A stretch of DNA of 64,000 nucleotides from Paracentrotus lividus (lineage: Eukaryota > Echinodermata > Echinoidea > Camarodonta > Echinidae). The notes under the pieces are model-generated. The model did not search any database. It was given only the letters and a program-made list of their open reading frames with translations, and was not told where the DNA came from. The position numbers and the translations under genes were made by a program. The DNA is taken from contig CALNVZ010000174.1 in NCBI GenBank assembly GCA_940671915.1, positions 75,686,544 through 75,750,543 on the forward strand, in the 5' to 3' direction. Below, one piece after another: positions 1 to 11,039 of the stretch; the stretch's first letter is position 1; each line of letters opens with the position of its first letter.

Positions 1-40
1 AATCAATCAGCGACCATTGTGAATCTCGCCCGTTTTCAAT

Positions 41-86
41 TTTTTTTTCAAGTTTCTCTTTCCCTTTCTATTTTCTATTTCTCTTT

Positions 87-124
<38 letters not shown>

Positions 125-180
125 TTCTTCATTTTCCCTTGCTTTGCCCTCTTTATTTTGTTCCTTTTTCCCCTTTTCCT
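41..180. repeat. pyrimidine-rich tract with (CT)n microsatellite
   Basis: An almost pure C/T stretch whose core, about 95-121, is uninterrupted CT dinucleotides. The open frame across it is a composition artefact. Confidence 0.9.
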
Positions 181-2213
181 TCCCAATATTCCAGATTAAG
201 ATGTGGCTTTATAACTTAATAAGCTTAATAACTTTAAAACAAAAATAATACACACCACAACACTCTGTAATTTTACCATTTAGGGTGATAGCAATTAAAC
301 GTCAAAGAAGGAAATAAAGTACCAAAATTCCTAAATTGTAAACGATATGACATAATCAAGTACAGTGTTTTTCCATACTCCATAAACTAGCGAACTAAAT
401 AAACTAAAGCCCAATATCAATTAATGCAAAAATAAGGTTAATCGTAAAATGAAATATCATACATTACTTATTTTTCAATGTATTTGTTATTTTATAGAGT
501 CATTAATTATGGCCCTTATGACCGCCCATAGAAACCGTGGTTTCAGACGACGGATTTTGCAGAATCCACCGTCAAGAATTCGGGCCAATAAGTTTTTGAT
601 TGATGTACACCTCCTTATTCATGTGGTTACTGTATAAAACTATCGAGAATTGATGATTGTTAAAGACAAAAACAACGTATTATTCTCTAAACAAGTTTAT
701 TGATTTTTTTTTCGAATTTTATTTTATCACATAAATGAAATCAATTAATTAGGCCTGACAAAATATGAATAAACATGATATATGGAATTGGGAAGAAATG
801 AAGTATAAAGATAAGTTGCAACTTGTACAAGACCGTTTCGTCTGATGTTGTTGCTTTGTTGCCCTCCTTACAGCGTTCTTACGATAAACATTATTACTAA
901 GCATTTCATGCTACAATATTGCCGTTGGACCATATTAAATATAAAAATATCTTAAGCCCGCCTCACAGTGTGCGATTTGCTGCGATGCGATTTTTGGAAC
1001 AAATGGCAATTTTCCTTAAATGTGACATATTCCAACATTCAAAATTATCTTATGAGATGCAGAAAATGTATAGGAACTATGGAAGCGATTTTTTTTTCCA
1101 ATGCGATCCGTTAATTGTCCGGGGGTAATTGTCCGGGGGGTAATTGTCCTAGGGGGTAGTTGTCCTGATACGGAAAATCATTTTTTAATAACAATCTCAC
1201 CTTTTAGAAGGAGTGTATTTTAGATATTGGACTAAATGGTTTATTTCGCCAATTAAATGCCAACATAGATCTTGGCAATATTATTGTAGGGTAATTTTTT
1301 ATTGTTTTACATATTTGATTGCAATTACTTATATATTAGCTTATGTCATGCAAAATAATTCATGTTTTTTATGGCAGGGTTGAGTCTCGCTCTTGATACA
1401 CAATTTCATTCACATGGGATAACTAATTGAGGGAGGTTTTCTTTCGTAAAATAATATATTCAAGTAATAGCTGTGGTTATCTTATCTCCTACCATATTCC
1501 ATTGCATCGTGATTTTTCAAAGTCTGATTGGGAGTGTATTGTATGTGCAGGCTTGGGTTTTTTATTCAAAACATTATGCACCTTCTGAGGGAGCCTGTGT
1601 GTTTTGTGAATTGCAGCTGGCACTCTGGTATTTTGCTTGACTAATTGAATGGTATTGCTATGAATGGAATAGAGTGATTAATGGAATGGATTGTGAGAGG
1701 GTCAGAGATACACTTGCACGGTTACGTATTTCTAGTAATAAATATATAAATAAAACTCTGAGATAATCTTTGTGGAGGGTGTGGGGTATCCTAGTCCCTT
1801 TGCGATTAAATTCGGATCCCGAGGTGGGAGGGATGGGAGAAAATTAGGATTATGTTTGGATTTAAGACACCTTTCCAATATGGTGTGGTCATGTCTACTT
1901 GAAAGAGACTCAACAACTGCCATTTTAAACACAATTTGTACCATTTTAAGCTAATTTTTTATTTTCTTTTTAATGATATTAGGTTATGAATGTCATGTTA
2001 TAATTGTTAATGTCACATAAATTGCAAAGCTGAATTCACCTGGCTGGGTAATAGGTCGGTCCGCAGACTGTAGTTATTTAGTTAACTTTGCCCAATGCCT
2101 GGCAGCCCAGCCAGATGAAAACAGTGTCTTAATAATTTTATGTTCTTTAATAATATGTTTTTTATATTCAATCAATTTTATTTATATTGTTTGTCAGCTT
2201 TCTGCCGAATAGA

Positions 2214-2245
<32 letters not shown>

Positions 2246-2449
2246 CTAATTTGAATGATTATTTTAATAATTTAGTAAATTTGAAAATCAAATGAATTCA
2301 TGTAATAAATAAAGATCATGATGAGAGAGGCAAATAAATCTATATATTTCTAAAATTATTACTTAAATGTTCTTCCAGGAATTTTATGATTCCTGTTTAA
2401 TAATTCTTTTTATTTCAATGGCCTTACTTTTCAGGAACATCGTTAGAGG
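122..2449. other. AT-rich non-coding stretch
   Basis: No coding region is supported: the open frames are short, unrelated to known families and lack splice context. It holds a run of about three units around GTCCGGGGG at 1111-1166 and an (AAT)n tract at 2214-2242. Nothing else stands out. Confidence 0.6.
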
Positions 2450-2921
2450 ATGTTGACTGTGTATGAAGAATTCATTATGACACTTGTCCGTCTTCGACGT
2501 GGTTTTACAGATCGTGGACTGGCAGAAAACATTTGGAATTTCACCTAGCATGGCAAATAACATTGCAACTTGGGTTAATTTTCTGGACCTTGAGCTCCGA
2601 CCACTTCTCATCAAATGGCCAACAAAGGAACATGTTAGGGCAAGTCTTCCGAAGAGTTTTAAATATTTTTAGAACACTAGAACAATTTTAGATTGTACTG
2701 AAATATTTAACCCCATCAACGCCTTGTTCTCAAATAATAACTTGGTCATCTTATAAATATCACAATACTCTCAAGAAAGGGGAGCAACACTAAACATACC
2801 ACCATTTGTACATGGAAGGCAACCCAACACACACGCCACAGTCAAGACACGTCGCTTTGAATCAGCAAGGATTCACGTTGAACGTGATATCGGACGATTA
2901 AAGACTTTCTCAAAGTATTGA
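2450..2921 (+). pseudogene. PIF/Harbinger-type (DDE_Tnp_4, HARBI1-like) transposase relic
   Basis: Remnant of a DDE transposase that would have cut and pasted a Harbinger-type element in the nucleus. The translation first runs as a helix-turn-helix-like block (VYEEFIMTLVRLRRGF), then after a one-base frameshift near 2530 as FGISPSMANNIATWVNFL and LRPLLIKWPTKEHV, the usual lead-in to the catalytic domain. The first catalytic Asp lies in ILDCTEIF (about 2691). The last catalytic Glu lies in RIHVERDIGRLK (about 2880), after the family-typical LNIPPF. The central part, with the second Asp, is missing, so at least 100 codons are deleted. In-frame stops follow KYF and the NLVIL segment. A pyrimidine-rich stretch ending in AG just upstream may be an old intron border. 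No TIRs were identified. This is a dead copy; the family call is firm, the subfamily (ISL2EU-like) is a guess. Confidence 0.8.
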
Positions 2922-3380
2922 ATAGAGTTGTACCTTTGTTGAGCTTGGGGAATATGTGCTATTTGTTATTGCTGAAATTTCCAAGATAAGCTGAACTTCA
3001 GATACATTCTATTTCAGGCATTTCTATTTGTTTTTTACTTCTTGTTCTATCCTGCATAATGTTCTTGTATTAAAACCTTGATATTACACTTGTTCGAATG
3101 TACTGCACGCAGTGAAATGCAACATGTCATGTACACATGTACATATTCAAAGCAATGCGTATACATAATTATTATATTATTTATAGTAAAGGTGATGATT
3201 GGGAATTTCTTCATTGAATCCAATATTTTCGAATTTACATGTTTATATGCGTTCTAATTTGCTTTTGTTTTTTAATATAAATTTGTATTAGACTTTACCT
3301 TTCTTCTCTATTCTGGTCTCTCTCCCTCTGTCATTCCCTCTTGTTCTCCTTTCACTTTTACTCTTACTCTGTGTCTTCCT

Positions 3381-3429
3381 CCAGTTATCTCTGTCGTGCA
3401 TGCAGAGATAACTGGATGATTCGTACTAG
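3381..3429 (+). other. perfect 13-bp hairpin followed by CTAG
   Basis: CCAGTTATCTCTG (3381-3393) pairs perfectly with 3403-3415 around a 9-nt loop. CTAG follows ten bases after the stem. This layout is that of a Helitron 3' end, but the base after CTAG is G, not the expected T, and no 5' end was found. Confidence 0.35.
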
Positions 3430-3722
3430 GTCTCGGCAGTTTAGCCGACCTGGTAGGTAGGTAGGTGTGTCTTCCTCACCCTCTCACTCTCTTCTTCATT
3501 TGCTATTTAAGTGTATTGGCCTTTAAAAAAAAATGCATTTTAGTACAGTAATAACACCATGATGTCTTGACAGGCTATTTATTATGTAATCATCATTACA
3601 ACAATTCAGAGTATCTGCTCTCGTGATAATGTTAACTATTATGCTTTATATTTTTATAATTTATGTTGTACTATGTAAAAATGAAATTTGTAACTATGTT
3701 TTCTTGAGTTGACAATAAAGAC

Positions 3723-3723
<1 letters not shown>
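3430..3723 (+). mobile_element. probable 3' end of a degraded retroelement
   Basis: Non-coding sequence running into GACAATAAAGACC and then a long (ATT)n tract, the usual way a LINE or SINE 3' end looks in these genomes. It contains a second small hairpin around GGTCTCGGC/GCCGACC at about 3429-3452. No coding part was recognised, so the class is uncertain. Confidence 0.4.

Positions 3724-3794
<71 letters not shown>
3724..3794. repeat. (ATT)n microsatellite
   Basis: About 23 uninterrupted TTA/ATT units, directly downstream of the likely retroelement tail. Confidence 0.95.
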
Positions 3795-3899
3795 GTATAG
3801 CCCGATTATGTTGAAATAAATTTGTTTTAAATCAAGAAGAGATTTAGTTGCTTCATTTCTTTCTCTTTTTTTTTTACATAAAATGAGGCCTTAAAATGA

Positions 3900-4090
3900 T
3901 GACCAGCTAAAATAAGTCATTTCACTAATATTTGGCTAAGTCTGACTAATTAATTCTGGTCATCTGACTTAATCTAAAAGTGTCTGAAATGACTAAACTT
4001 TAGTCATCTGACTAATTTATTCTAGTCATTTCAGACATAGGGCAGAACTAATTTCTATTAGTCAAAATGAGTAATTTATGTTTACAGTGT
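3900..4090. repeat. TAGTCA-rich inverted-repeat segment
   Basis: The pentamer AGTCA and its complement recur about ten times in 190 bp. GTCTGAAATGACTA (3982-3995) has an exact inverted copy at 4023-4036. This is probably the end of a small TIR element whose partner is not visible. The flanking 4090-4690 is AT-rich and non-coding. Confidence 0.5.
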
Positions 4091-4690
4091 AGTTAACATT
4101 TTTCCTCGTTTCCTCATCATGTTGTTATTTTTTGTCAACAATTCTGAAGACAGAAAAAAGAGTAACAGCCGTTTTAGCACATCATTTACCCTCTATTCAA
4201 AGAAAAATGCCCATCAGTGCCAGGGCAAGGCACTCCCTGAACAAAAGATGTCATAGTGACCACTCAAAATACCTTTTTTTTTTCTGAAAGAGCAAGATGC
4301 AGTATCATGCAGGATGTGGTCAACGCCCTGACTACAAGGAGTATTAGTTCATTTGGATACCGGCCTTTTTTTTTGCTTCTTTCGCTTTTCTTCTATAAAA
4401 TCAAACGCTTTGAGAAAAAATGGCAGCGTGCTCTTCTTCTTTCTTGTTTTTTTTTATGCAGTCTGTTTTCAGATATCGCGGGCCCTAAAATAAAGTGGCT
4501 TAATTAACATTCGATCATGCAACTAGAGGTTGCTAAGTCAAGCAGTAAAAGCATAAGCCTAGCCATCTCTAGTTCTCCCAATTTTGACATAACTAGCTTT
4601 CCCCCACATAAAAAACAAAAAAACAACAACACCCCCCCCCCCCCTCCTGACTGTTAGATTCGACATTCGTTTGAAACAGCTTTCCTTCAC

Positions 4691-5648
4691 GGCAGTTAGT
4701 AGCCCTTAGCCAAGGCACTCGGCGCTTTTATTTCCCAAAATGTGCCAAACGAGTCTGAATATATCATACTATCATACATCATTATCATTAGCGCCAAGGC
4801 CTTTACGAACTTGGGAAGCTCATTATATATTTGCATATGTATCAGGGTCTTGCATATGCAGCATCTACGTTAAAAAAACATTTCTAATTCTATGTTTTCA
4901 GAATAGATGATACATGTGCCAACTGGCATGTATACCTACCTAAATGTTACCAGTGTTATTGCATATTTATTATTCCGTCATGATATAAAGCCCTGTTCAC
5001 AACAATCAAGATTAAATTGTTAGATAAAATGAGAGGTGAAATGATTACTTCAATGTACAGTGCAGCGCGACTGCGAGTAGTACCTCAGTTTCACAAGAAG
5101 ACGCCGATGGGATTTGTGTGCTTGCAGCGCTGGCAGCAAGAGTGTGTGTGGCTGTGCGCAAGAAGTCATTGCACAGTGGAATGGCTTGAAAAATTGCAGA
5201 TTTGTCATGGCCGGTTGGAAGGTTGACAAGAGCTTCTTTACCTTTCAATGCAGATCGTATAGCTTTCGTCTGCAAATCCTTAAAATTAGGCAAGTTCAAC
5301 CTTCAGCCGCATATTCAATGCTTTTTGATACGATGTCTTCTCCGCCGCATTGCTTGAGCAATCAAGGCTGAATGCATGCATATTTATGAATTATCTCGAA
5401 TCGTCTACTCTGATTGGTTTATCGGATTAGAAGGTGTGCGCTTGGCCGGCTTTCTGGCGAAGCTATTTGGCATCTCATTATATACCGATTGGGTAGCGGA
5501 AAATAATACAGAACAAAAGAACTAAACTCCAAGTTTGTAAAGGCGTTGGTGCTTAGCGACTCGTATGATAGTCTTATGCATTCAGACTCGTTTGGCGCAT
5601 TTTGCGAAAAAGGGCACCAAGTGCCTTGGCTAAAGGCTAGGCAGGTAG
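4691..5648. mobile_element. Mutator-like long-TIR element (Pack-MULE-like) with captured helicase fragment
   Basis: The element occupies 4700-5639 (940 bp). Its first and last roughly 115-120 bp are imperfect inverted repeats, starting TAGCCCTTAGCCAAGG on the left and, reverse-complemented, TAGCCTTTAGCCAAGG on the right; both continue through GCCAAACGAGTCTGAAT and on to CTTTAC-AACTTGG. It is bounded by GGCAGTTAG (4691-4699) and GGCAGGTAG (5640-5648), a 9-bp target duplication with one mismatch. Long TIRs plus a 9-bp duplication are the Mutator signature. There is no transposase; the interior instead carries a RecQ-like helicase fragment on the minus strand. The structure is read directly; the superfamily is inference. 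Confidence 0.75.
5045..5360 (-). pseudogene. RecQ-like DEAH helicase N-terminal fragment
   Basis: The minus-strand translation gives LPNFKDLQTKAIRSALKG, then ALVNLPTGHDKSAIFQAIPL, the Q-motif/motif 0 and Walker A region of RecQ-family DNA helicases. The family normally has LPTGxGKS; here the central Gly is Asp, which should damage ATP binding. A frameshift near 5285 separates the upstream DIVSKSIEYAAEG segment, which aligns with the usual helix before motif 0. After CNDFLRTA the similarity stops, so motifs Ia to VI are absent. It lies wholly inside the long-TIR element 4700-5639, which suggests capture of a gene piece. It cannot make a working helicase. Confidence 0.7.
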
Positions 5649-5649
5649 T

Positions 5650-6655
5650 GACATCACATGCAAAATTTCTGCGTGCAGCCAGAGTGAGTTTATGACCGAA
5701 AAAAAAAATCGCTCGCCGAAAAACTGCTTTTTATCACTTTCCCGTTATCATTTTCACTATTTTTTTTTAAACAGAGCAAACATGAAACATTGAAGAATCA
5801 GACAATCAAAAAACATTTTTTTTCCCTCAAAATTCCCATTTTTTTTTTATTAGTTTGTCGATTTACTCGGATCTTTTTTATTAAGTGATGTCGGGTCACG
5901 TGTCTGACGTATACCAGACTGTACAGAAAATTATATTATTATATATATATGCAGTAAATGTACATTTTGAGCAATTACTATATCCGCTGTGGTAAAACTT
6001 TTAACCCCCTAAACCCCTATGAGATCTCGGTTGTTGATCTCGCGAACGCGCCGAAAATTTGCACGATGGTAGTGTGCGATGTAAACTACATGAATGTACT
6101 AATACTTTTCCACAAATAATAATAATAATTTATTTTATATAACATTAATTCTGCTAATTTATGCATTGCATGAAGTCATATTCTTTGTTCTAATTGACAA
6201 ACTAAAGCTTCTGGAATGCTAATTTTTGGTTTGCATAATGTTATAGGATCCTAACAAGTGTACAATTTGGTATTGAAATAAATTCCTTATGTATTTCATT
6301 GTTTTATGAATTTCTTGTGTATTCCCTGGTTTTTTCGACCTTTTGTTTTTCTTCGTTTTTTTTTCCCCGCAAAAATTATTGTAGAACCATTTTGGAGTAT
6401 AATAATGCTAAAATAAATTAAATTCAGCCAATGAAAGTGAAAATAGTCAGACCTTTATGACCGCCCCCCTCCCAACCCGGTGGGTCCCGTGTGTGACCGA
6501 TTTGCTTGCTAATGAATAATAAAAATAAAACTTGTCATGGATTCATATTTGGTGAGAAGCAAGGCACAATGCCAGAGCCATGGTTAAGGTGGGGCATAAA
6601 CTTTTTGTGTTTTCAGGTCACGTGTGTGACGTTTATGGGCAACTAATTTCCAGAG
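5650..6655. other. AT-rich non-coding stretch
   Basis: Poly-A/T runs, a short (TA)n near 5936-5950 and an AATAAT tract near 6117. No reading frame or repeat border could be supported. Confidence 0.5.
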
Positions 6656-6931
6656 TTGATTATCTAATGCGGCGGTCACAACTCGTCGTAGCCTACGGGG
6701 CACGTGCAATCAACGTAGCTTGGGTTGCATGCACAATGCACGCACATGTCTTGGGTCAATTTCTGCGATTCCTGCGTTTCTGTAGTAAAGGTATTGGAAG
6801 AAACTTGCTGCACGTCATACAGGCAACGTACCTGCATGGTACCACGCTGCACGAATTTTCTGTGAAATCCATCGTAGGGACTTGCACGTCGAAGGTACGG
6901 CAAGTTGTGACCGCCGCATTAATATAATCAA
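6656..6931. mobile_element. 276-bp MITE with about 30-bp TIRs
   Basis: The left end TTGATTATCTAATGCGGCGG is matched by the reverse complement of the right end (TTGATTATATTAATGCGGCG). The match continues through GTCACAACT and a diverged CGTA segment. The 115-codon open frame inside is not conserved with anything recognisable and crosses both TIRs, so it is not called a gene. The target duplication is unclear because the flanks are AT-rich. Confidence 0.65.
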
Positions 6932-7592
6932 TTTAACAACATTGCTTTTGGGGTTAGATTAAAAGGTATAAAGGTGAATACTTATATAATGACAGTAATC
7001 CAAGTAATGAAGTCAGCATATCCAATTCAGTCAGGGTAAAAAAAAAAGATATTTTATGTACCGTTTTTCCATCTAATTATCATTTATGTTAATTTATTCA
7101 AATCAGCATGAACAATTGCAAAAATCACGAAAAAAACATCACTTCATGAAACCTCAGATATTGCTCTATTTTAAAATGCAGTTTAAAGGTTCACTTTTCA
7201 TTTTTTTTAGGGGGGGGGTAATTTTACGGGATTTTTTTTTTTATGTTTACTTTTATTTTATATTATTATTTTTTTATTTATTTTTTTTTTTTTTTTACAG
7301 TGTTGCATTGATTTCTTCTCTTACATGTTTCATTTGAACTTTCATGGTGCCATAAATTACCAAGAAAAAAATCCAGCCTCAATAGAAACTGAATAAATGC
7401 AAAATGATGAAATACTGGTATGAATCGGAATGATAAGAGCTGAACTTTACCTAGTGATTCATGTTGTTTAAAAAATTAACACAGTGACATCGTAGATGCA
7501 GCAAACTAGGTAGGTAACCGAGTATACCTGTGTACTAAGTTGTATTCCATTTATCCAGCGATTTGTTTCATCTTATTATCTTTCTTTCCAAG
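6932..7592. other. T-rich non-coding stretch upstream of exon
   Basis: Contains long T runs (7195-7300), including a poly-T/G patch. GAGTATACC at about 7519 echoes the palindromes at 39549-39615. If the exon at 7593 is real, this is intron or 5' flank; its last bases TTTCTTTCCAAG form a plausible splice acceptor. Confidence 0.5.
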
Positions 7593-7734
7593 GTGGAAAA
7601 CCCTTTATGGGCAGTGGCTCGATCTGGAAATACGATGGCTCGTGTAACTAGAGTAGCATGTTTAATACTGGTCCCGGTCTATATTGCAGCCTTGTTAATG
7701 CTCTCCTTTCACTGGAACCAAACCAATCAAAGAT
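7593..7734 (+). CDS. candidate first coding exon of a type II membrane protein
   Basis: An acceptor-like TTTCTTTCCAAG precedes the exon and a consensus donor GTAAGT follows at 7735. The ATG at 7635 has A at -3 and G at +4, a strong start context. The 33 codons encode a short basic tail (MARVTR), then an uninterrupted hydrophobic segment from about residue 8 to 25, then a sequon NQT. This is the layout of Golgi-resident type II glycosyltransferases and sulfotransferases. The exon ends in phase 1; an exon at 44075-44154 can complete the split codon. The frame is also open from 7593 to the ATG, so a longer N-terminus is possible. The gene was not recognised by name, and the function is inferred from topology alone. 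Codon use looks coding-like against the AT-rich surroundings. Confidence 0.55.
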
Positions 7735-7944
7735 GTAAGTTACTCTCTAATGTCAATGTTTCACGAAATCGGAATATATGATAAGGTACTGACATCCCGG
7801 ATCTTGCCTGCCAAATTTAAGTGTAAATGAAGTGACAATCTTTACATTTTGGAAAGAAATTAGGTGACAAGTGAGACAAGTAAGGTTCTTGGAATAGTTT
7901 GTTTAAACTATTTTTTAAGGCAACATTAGTACCATGAATGGTTT

Positions 7945-8150
7945 ATTCCCACTACGTCCAATGCCATTTGGTTCAATAGCAATTTGGTCCAAATGCCAAT
8001 TGGTGCAAATGACTACTGGACCAAATGACTATTGGACCAAATGGGCATTGGACCAAATGGCTATTGAACCAAATGGCAATTGGACCAAATGACAATGAAG
8101 TTAGACGAACTGCTTATTATACGAAGCGGCAATTGGACGAAGTGGCTAGA
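7945..8150. repeat. degenerate ~18-bp array, unit near ATTGGACCAAATGGC
   Basis: About ten imperfect units alternate AATTTGGTCC, TATTGGACCAAATG and CAATTGGACGAAG forms. The same unit forms a second array at 16315-16505, even sharing the closing GAACTG and TTGGACGAAGTGGC units, so the two are copies of one longer repeat. Confidence 0.85.
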
Positions 8151-8170
8151 TAGATAGATAGATAGATATT
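8146..8170. repeat. (TAGA)n microsatellite at LINE 3' end
   Basis: About five TAGA units. They sit where the minus-strand LINE's 3' untranslated region ends, so they are probably that element's 3' tail. Confidence 0.8.
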
Positions 8171-8889
8171 GATCCTTTTTTATACAATGTAGTAAAAGAT
8201 TTCACATAGTACATTTAAACTTCATCAGGTTTACATTGATGCATATAAAGTTAAGTTCTTGTAAACAGGTAAAAGAAAGTGTAATATGAGTGAACGTATT
8301 TATAACTAGCTACGTAGGATAATATGAAAATGTTTTGGCATAACAGAAGCAGAAAGGCAATGTACAATAGGGTAACAGGACTTGAAACATCAAGAAACAA
8401 AAACAAAAGGGGAAAAATAGAAAAGAGAAAGAGTACAGCACAACATAACGACAAAAAACAAACAAAAACAACAAACAAATAACACAAACTGACAAAGGAA
8501 TAAACAGTTAGACACAGCATATTGAAAGAAAAGATAACAAGCATAATCAGGCTCAGATGGCTATCATTTACAATATAATACCTTGACAGTCAAAATAATT
8601 GTCAAGGAGATGGACCGTAAGTACACGTTTAAATACAGATGGGCTAACAAAAAAAACTTAATTTTGGTATCGAGAGAATTATAAAACCAAGGACCTGTAA
8701 TAGCTAATGTGTTAAAGCCAATTTTGTCCTCACTTTAGTTAAGTGGAGAGTAGAAGCATTCCGAAATGAAATTTATGTGCATGATTGTTTTTCTTTAAAA
8801 TTGTTGGACAGAGCGCTTGGTAGGACACCAAAACGTAAATCATACATAAGGACACCCAGTTGAATTTGATAAATATCTTGGAGCTTTAG
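8171..8889 (-). mobile_element. 3' untranslated region of decayed non-LTR retrotransposon
   Basis: Lies downstream, on the minus strand, of the reverse-transcriptase C-terminus and upstream of the (TAGA)n tail. Open frames here are composition artefacts. No internal structure was recognised. Confidence 0.5.
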
Positions 8890-9878
8890 AATCTTGTGTC
8901 TGCGAAAAGCTGATTAGTGTGTGAGAGAAAACCTACATTACATATGATTCTTGAAACTCTCTTTTGGATCAAAAATAAGCTTTCGAGGCGAGTTTTTAGA
9001 GAATTACACCATGCAAGTACACCATAATTAAGATAACGAAGGATCAGTGTAGAGTACATGAAAACAAAGAATGTCTTGATTAAAAATGACTTGTTTCTTT
9101 TTAGTGTTTTACATAAATGATTAATATGAATTTTTCAACTGAGTTGCTCATCAATGTACAATCCAAGGAATTTTGTTGATTGTACGCTATTTATGAAAAC
9201 TTTATCAAGACAGACTTCTCCGGGAAGAAATGTAATTATATTACTAAAAAACATATAATTTGTTTTTTGCAAATTTAAAGAAAATGTGTTTGCTTGTATC
9301 TACCGAGTAACTTTACGTAGTTCAGAATGAACTGTTTCTAAGAGAATCTGAGGATTTATGTGCGAGTAATATAAGCTGGAATCATTAGCAAATAAAATAA
9401 ATGACAATACTTCAGATGAAAAATGAATATCATTGAGAAATATAATGACTAATAGTGGGCCAAGGATTGATCCCTGTGGTACGTCACATGTAACATTCTG
9501 AAACCCTGAATCAATACGGTTCAAAGAAACAAACTGCTTTCTATCAGTGAGATAACTCTTGAACCAATCCAATGCAGTACCTCTGATCCCGTAGTGGGAC
9601 AATTTGCTTATTAAAATAGTATGATCGACAGTATCAAAAGCTTTGGAATAATCAGGAAATATGCCTATTGTATGATTTCTTGTGTCTATTGCATTCGATA
9701 TTTTATCAATAAAGTGCAACAAGGCATGGGAAGTAGTTTGCTTTTCCCGAACCCCCAACTGAAAGTTTGAAAATATATTGTTCCAATTTAAAAACTTTAT
9801 TAATCGAACATGAAATAATGTTCCCAAGGATCTTCGAAAATGATGTTAAGAGGGAGATGAGACGGTAATTAGTGTATC
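8890..9878 (-). pseudogene. LINE reverse transcriptase, palm to C-terminal part
   Basis: Reverse transcriptase of an APE-type non-LTR retrotransposon. Recognisable blocks in order are NYRLISLLTSFSKIL, then after a frameshift the SHALLHFIDKI and DYSKAFDTVDHTIL region (first catalytic Asp), the GTALDWFKSYLTDRKQFV helix, the VPQGSILGPLL block, and FILFANDSSLY. The last corresponds to the catalytic FADD box and has Asn in place of the first Asp, so the enzyme would be dead. Past a stop near 9297 the thumb continues with KFLGLYIDEQLS and YLNYGVLAWCNSLKTRL. Several stops and one frameshift are present. The clade is Jockey/CR1-like by eye, not settled. An insert of about 620 bp separates it from the finger domain at 10497. 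Confidence 0.9.
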
Positions 9879-10496
9879 ATTACGTCAATCCCTCGTTTGC
9901 AAGCCTACCTGACTTTTCAGTCCTTATTCAGGTATCAGACCCCCTTATAAAAATCCTCGTTTGAAACTATTTCCAAGCACTATCGGCCCTGCATGGCCAG
10001 ATAATCCCTGTTATCAAACTTTGCAACTCCACAGGCCAGCTTGAGCGTTGAGCCAGGGGTAAAAGATAAACAACAGCTGGGATGTTACGTAATAGTAGCT
10101 CTGCCTATGAGTAGGCCCTTCAAAATAAAATGATTGTATTTGATATATTTCAAGTTTTCACAGGCATATTATATTTAGTAATCAAATGTTAATTCGTTTT
10201 CAATTTCAAACGAAGAAAATCGACCTCGAAATAAGGAAAGTACAAGAATAAAAAACTAATAAAAATCTATCGATACAGACATCTTGATCTTTTAATGTAA
10301 GCAATGTTGGCCCCCAGCTGTGACCTTGGGTGACCACTGTTTGGACCGAGGTCAAGGAACAGATTTTTAAAGATAGATATCTGATTGAGGTGTTTGTCAC
10401 ACCAGGGTCTCCTCTCACGTCCCTGGTCACACTTGGAAAAGAGAACTAATAGAGTTGCAAGAAGGGGGTATACTGTCCTCAAACGGACTGCGTTCG
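9879..10496. mobile_element. unclassified ~620-bp insertion splitting the LINE reverse transcriptase
   Basis: Reading the LINE on the minus strand, PIFKKGYPRS ends at about 10500 and the frame resumes with YTNYRLISL at about 9885. Family alignments expect these two blocks to be nearly adjacent, so the sequence between is foreign. Convincing terminal repeats were not found; the ends may carry a degraded TCATGACG/CGTAATGA pair. It contains no recognisable gene. Confidence 0.55.
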
Positions 10497-10802
10497 TCAT
10501 GATCGTGGATAACCCTTTTTGAATATTGGCACTACCCTCGCAATTTTCATGTCTAGTGGTACTCTTCCATTTAACATTGATAGATTGAAAATATGAATTA
10601 AGGGCTCTGCGATCCCTACGATAATTTTGTTGGCTAAATCGTTATTGATACTGTCATAACCAGGACTTTTCCCACTCTTAAGCGATTTCACAATAGATAT
10701 TAGCTCATCACGACCTACTGGTGTAAAGAATAGACTTTGAGGCTCATATTCTGCTATGAAGACTGAGTTTGTATGCGTTACAAGTTCGTAAAATTTATTG
10801 TG
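10497..10802 (-). pseudogene. LINE reverse transcriptase, finger domain
   Basis: Encodes the start of the reverse transcriptase: a VGRDELISIVKSLKSGKSPG block, typical of LINE fingers, then SINNDLANKI and ARVVPIFKKG. The frame is open until the insertion at 10497. The link to the endonuclease just upstream is too short compared with intact elements, so roughly 200 residues between endonuclease and reverse transcriptase appear deleted near 10805. Confidence 0.85.
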
Positions 10803-10805
10803 CAA

Positions 10806-11036
10806 TGAACTGCGATCCTTTTGTCTGATACTTCATGTTCATGAGGATTGAATTGTAGGTTCACTTTAGTGAAAATAGGGAAATGATCAGAAAGATCTGA
10901 TATTATCACTCCTGATGATGGAAAAGGTTGCATATTACAAAGAATTATTAGGGTTGAAGAATTTTCAGTTACCCTTGTTGGCACCAAAGAAAAGGACAAC
11001 ATAAAATTTAAAGGACCCTTAATATGATTATTTTCA
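10806..11036 (-). pseudogene. LINE APE-type endonuclease, C-terminal part
   Basis: The translation MLSFSLVPTRVTENSSTLI leads to ISDLSDHFPIF, the family's catalytic SDH motif, then a short tail. The upstream part of the domain is found across the inserted element, at 13792-13850. Removing 11040-13788 plus one TTA joins the two parts in frame through VFNENNHIKGPLNFML. Confidence 0.85.
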
Positions 11037-11039
11037 TTA

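Noticed and set aside
6580-6927. 115-codon open frame
   Set aside because: It crosses both TIRs of a MITE and resembles no family; overlapping minus-strand frames are equally open.
8251-8544. 97-codon hydrophobic minus-strand frame
   Set aside because: Lies in the 3' untranslated region of the LINE; hydrophobicity comes from T-rich composition.
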